Positions 61,326 to 64,000 of a stretch of DNA of 64,000 nucleotides are shown here, in pieces. Origin of the DNA: Flavobacterium sp. (lineage in GTDB: Bacteria > Bacteroidota > Bacteroidia > Flavobacteriales > Flavobacteriaceae); NCBI RefSeq assembly GCF_027533505.1, contig NZ_JAPZUB010000010.1:1-64000 (forward strand), in the 5' to 3' direction. Made by a program: the position numbers and the translations under genes. The notes beneath the pieces are model-generated. The model was not told the DNA's origin, searched no databases, and saw only the letters and a list, made by a program, of their open reading frames with translations. Within the stretch, counting starts at the first letter, position 1; each line of letters starts with the position of its first letter.

Positions 61326-64000
61326 TTAATACCCATCAAACAACGTCTCTTGATAGACATTCCCATTAAACTTATTAATCAATTCCCGGATAAACTCGTA
61401 ATGTTTGACATAGGGGTTGGGAACCATGATCAATTGTACATTTTTTCGTTGAATTAGCTCCTTTTTGAGTTTGTCGGAGGTCATGGTTCTTTTGTTGTGG
61501 TAATGCTCTGACCCATTTAATTCAAAAATGACTTTGGGTTGGTTGTTTTCGTAGAGTACGCCATCGAATTCTTTTTTGTTGACTAATGGGTTATCGCGCT
61601 CTTCGGGAAATACCGTGCTTACTTTTACATTTCTGCGAAATTGGGTGCCTTTGATCGAACAGTACTGGTGCATGGTTTTGTAGAATTCATCTTCAAACTT
61701 CGAATTGTTGGAAAAACCAATCGTCAACTTATTGACTTGGCTTTGGGCTACTTCTGTAGTCCCATTATGGTAGGCATAGGCAATCAATGCATATAAATCG
61801 TCGTCTTTTTGGGACAAGGTTTTAATGGCGTCAAAGTCGGCAACCACAATTAAATTTTCTTTGGCACGGGTAACTCCCACATTCAACAATTCACTATTGT
61901 TTTTAATCCAATCATAGGTCTTTGGAGACGTTTTGGTGGACAAGGCCGTAGAGATAATTATCGTTTTGTTTTCTTGTCCCTGTACTTTGTGAATGGTACC
62001 ACAACTTACCGAGGGATGAATGGTGCCGGCTTTTTTGGCTTCATTGAGATAGTAATTGATGACTTCCTCTTGATGGCGGAAAGGCGTTAGAATAAATACA
62101 TCCGATAAATTATTGTTTTGGATATAGTCGACTATAGCTAAAGCTTCTTCTACCTGTCCATTTTTATTTTTTTGATGGACATTGGCTACCGAAAGTAATT
62201 TAACCATGCCCGTGTTCCCCACAGCCGTCAGGTTTAAGCGCTGGTCGTAAAAACGCTTGTTTGAATAGTTAATGATTTTTTGGCCGCAACGGTAATGGTA
62301 GCTCAATAAAATCTCTCGCGAAATGGCGTCTATTTTTTTATAGGCCGAGAGTATCGAATTATGGTAATAGTCGTATTCCTCTTTGATTTTAAACTGTTGT
62401 ACCAGTTTACTGTTTTTCTCTTTATCAAAAACGATGATGGGTTTCAGTTGGTTGGTATCCCCTATCAACACCATATTTTTACACTTGGATATGGGAATCA
62501 AACTGGTAGGAATTTCGCATTGCCCTGCTTCATCGATGGTCAACAAATCAAACTTAAAGCGCTGCCCCAAACGTCGGCTCGAAATATTGGTGGTGAGGAT
62601 GATGGGAAATACTTTGGTTAGCTTTTCCAGATTCTTATCGTTTGATAGCCAAGTATTGAATTCTTTGACTTGTTCGTTCTCCTCTTGGATATGCAAAATT
62701 TCAATTAATTCGATATAGTCTTTCGTTCGTAAACGTTTGATGTATTTCAGCGACTCGAAATAAAAGTACTGGAGTAAACTGTAGTTGTCTTTGATGATTT
62801 CGAATATCCCTTTGATATCTTCATCGGTCGTTTCGGGAATAGTATTGATTTTGTTGAGTAGTCTCTCGCGTTCTTGCTCTAATAGCCAGTACTTCCCTTT
62901 GGCCAACAAACCGTCAATAAACTCTAGGTTTTGCAATAAATCGGTACGCTCCTCGTATTGTTGAAGCTTACGTACCAACTGTTGGTTTTTGGCTTTTGAA
63001 TTTTCTTTCAGGTTATGCAATAGCGTTTCTTTGGGCACATCATTAGTTTTGTAGTCGTACAATTTTTTGATGGTTTGCAGGGCTTCCAGTGTGCATTGCT
63101 TATTTCCTAGGCGAAGAAAAGGAATTAAAATCTCTTTATTTTTATAGGTGCCAAGATGCAGTTTTTCTTTGATCCCATCAATAGGTACATTGTTATTGGA
63201 GGTAATAAGCACCGTTTTATTGTTGGTTAAACAGTTCACTACGATATTCAGAATCGTTTGTGTTTTCCCGGTGCCAGGAGGGCCTTGCACATAGGTAACG
63301 GGATATTTCAACGAATTGTAAATGGTGCGTAGTTGGTCAATATTTACATTTTTATCGTACAATACGATGTGGGGTTCAGCCCTATTCTTTCGGTCCAACA
63401 ACGAAGAATTTTTAAAAAATGCTTTTAAAGGGATTTGCATTTCTTGGTTTTCATATTCGTTATGAATCTGCTCAAATATGGGGGCAATGTCAATTTTGGA
63501 ATAGCCAAGTACGACAATTTCGGGTCGGGTGTTGGGCAATTCGCCTTGTTTGAAATTTTCGCTAATGGAGTGTATCGTTTCGGCGGGGGCATCCAAATAC
63601 TGTTCTTCAAAATCGGATGGATTCAAATCCGTATAATACGATAAGGAATATTTGATGTCTTTGATGTAAAAATTGGGATTGAAGTGCGTAGCAGTTCCTA
63701 CCCGTAGGGTTTTCTTTACGGGGTCGTAGGTCAGTTCGCGATAGGCAACCACAAATTTACCTTTGGACTCTAGGTCAATTGAAAATTCGCATAGTGCTAA
63801 TTTATAGTCGTAATGTTTTGTATAATCATCATGGTAAATTTTCTTGATAATTTGTTTTTGCTGCTCGCTTGAAAGTGGATAGGGATTATTGTCCTTTAGG
63901 ACTGACAAATCAATTGCTTCAATAAGATGTGTATTGTGCAAAAAGGGGTCGTTATTGGCTTTGTGGCATTCGAGATAATAATTCAAAATATCATTGTTGT
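61326..64000 (-). CDS. SF1 (DNA2/Upf1-like) helicase with C-terminal nuclease domain, 5' end outside window
   Basis: At least 890 aa visible; the frame runs open past the right edge, so the track's TTG start at 63986 is not the real one. Motifs: Walker A 'VQGPPGTGKTQTILNIV' (about residue 235), Walker B 'LLTIDEAGQCEIP', 'VLIGDTNQLKPI', 'LLSYHYRCGQKII', 'GTIHKVQGQENKTIIIST' and 'LLNVGVTRAKENLIVVAD'. The C-terminus is VSR/DUF2726-like: 'EFDGVLYENNQPKVIFELNG' gives the D...ExN/K site. Helicase-nuclease fusions like this are frequent in defence islands. A remnant of a second copy is at 59092. Confidence 0.85.
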   Translation of the reverse strand, partial: NNDILNYYLECHKANNDPFLHNTHLIEAIDLSVLKDNNPYPLSSEQQKQIIKKIYHDDYTKHYDYKLALCEFSIDLESKGKFVVAYRELTYDPVKKTLRVGTATHFNPNFYIKDIKYSLSYYTDLNPSDFEEQYLDAPAETIHSISENFKQGELPNTRPEIVVLGYSKIDIAPIFEQIHNEYENQEMQIPLKAFFKNSSLLDRKNRAEPHIVLYDKNVNIDQLRTIYNSLKYPVTYVQGPPGTGKTQTILNIVVNCLTNNKTVLITSNNNVPIDGIKEKLHLGTYKNKEILIPFLRLGNKQCTLEALQTIKKLYDYKTNDVPKETLLHNLKENSKAKNQQLVRKLQQYEERTDLLQNLEFIDGLLAKGKYWLLEQERERLLNKINTIPETTDEDIKGIFEIIKDNYSLLQYFYFESLKYIKRLRTKDYIELIEILHIQEENEQVKEFNTWLSNDKNLEKLTKVFPIILTTNISSRRLGQRFKFDLLTIDEAGQCEIPTSLIPISKCKNMVLIGDTNQLKPIIVFDKEKNSKLVQQFKIKEEYDYYHNSILSAYKKIDAISREILLSYHYRCGQKIINYSNKRFYDQRLNLTAVGNTGMVKLLSVANVHQKNKNGQVEEALAIVDYIQNNNLSDVFILTPFRHQEEVINYYLNEAKKAGTIHPSVSCGTIHKVQGQENKTIIISTALSTKTSPKTYDWIKNNSELLNVGVTRAKENLIVVADFDAIKTLSQKDDDLYALIAYAYHNGTTEVAQSQVNKLTIGFSNNSKFEDEFYKTMHQYCSIKGTQFRRNVKVSTVFPEERDNPLVNKKEFDGVLYENNQPKVIFELNGSEHYHNKRTMTSDKLKKELIQRKNVQLIMVPNPYVKHYEFIRELINKFNGNVYQETLFDGY

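Noticed and set aside
61326-63986. TTG at 63986 as start of the helicase gene
   Set aside because: The frame is open to the window edge (NNDIL before it), so the true start is beyond 64000.

Overview
The window looks like a chromosome segment of a Flavobacteriaceae bacterium (Bacteroidota), close to Flavobacterium. Evidence: a methionine-tuned, flavobacterial-type proteorhodopsin next to blh, GH92/GH127/GH130 glycan genes, BON/USP/Mla and Crp-type genes of Bacteroidota style, mostly weak Shine-Dalgarno sequences, and a moderate-GC core with clearly AT-rich accessory inserts. No rRNA, tRNA, insertion sequence or CRISPR array was recognised.

Layout. 1-4.1 kb: a small membrane protein, a methyltransferase, a tyrosine phosphatase and an LTA-synthase-like sulfatase, each broken by what looks like one missing base. 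4.1-14.5 kb: an acyl-CoA ligase, then a leftward glycan operon (GH127, GH92, sugar porter, sugar isomerase-like and PhyH-like proteins) divergent from an AraC-type regulator. 14.5-21.4 kb: housekeeping and secreted genes (Asp-box protein, PDZ-hydrolase, AraC regulator, GT9, Nudix, pentapeptide-repeat protein). 21.4-23.2 kb: a divergent phototrophy pair, proteorhodopsin and retinal-forming Blh, sharing a 124-bp AT-rich intergenic region with a palindrome. 23.2-28.7 kb: dnaK and a secreted M16 protease, separated by a ~490-bp composite repeat array.

28.9-37.4 kb: a compact rightward cluster (GH130, GT4, two BON proteins, USP, MlaE/F/D-like lipid transporter, small protein), then a DUF6629-like membrane protein and a degenerate receiver-Crp fusion regulator. 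39.5-40.5 kb: a second, larger array of the same composite repeat, then an 11-bp tandem repeat. 40.7-44.5 kb: a four-gene module (membrane protein, amidohydrolase, two unknowns) flanked by a ~120-bp direct repeat.

44.8-64 kb is a defence island. A type I restriction-modification system (hsdM, hsdS, hsdR) is interrupted twice: by an AT-rich HEPN-type gene between hsdM and hsdS, and by a reverse-strand HipA-like kinase locus between hsdS and hsdR. The HipA-like gene is itself split by an AT-rich toxin-antitoxin-chaperone module with a SecB-like chaperone, which resembles the CmdTAC anti-phage system. Downstream are two probable GIY-YIG-type proteins, a DUF3800 protein, a remnant of a helicase-nuclease 3' end, a DUF6933-like protein, an AbiE-like regulator/nucleotidyltransferase pair with palindromic operators, and an SF1 helicase-nuclease that runs off the right edge.
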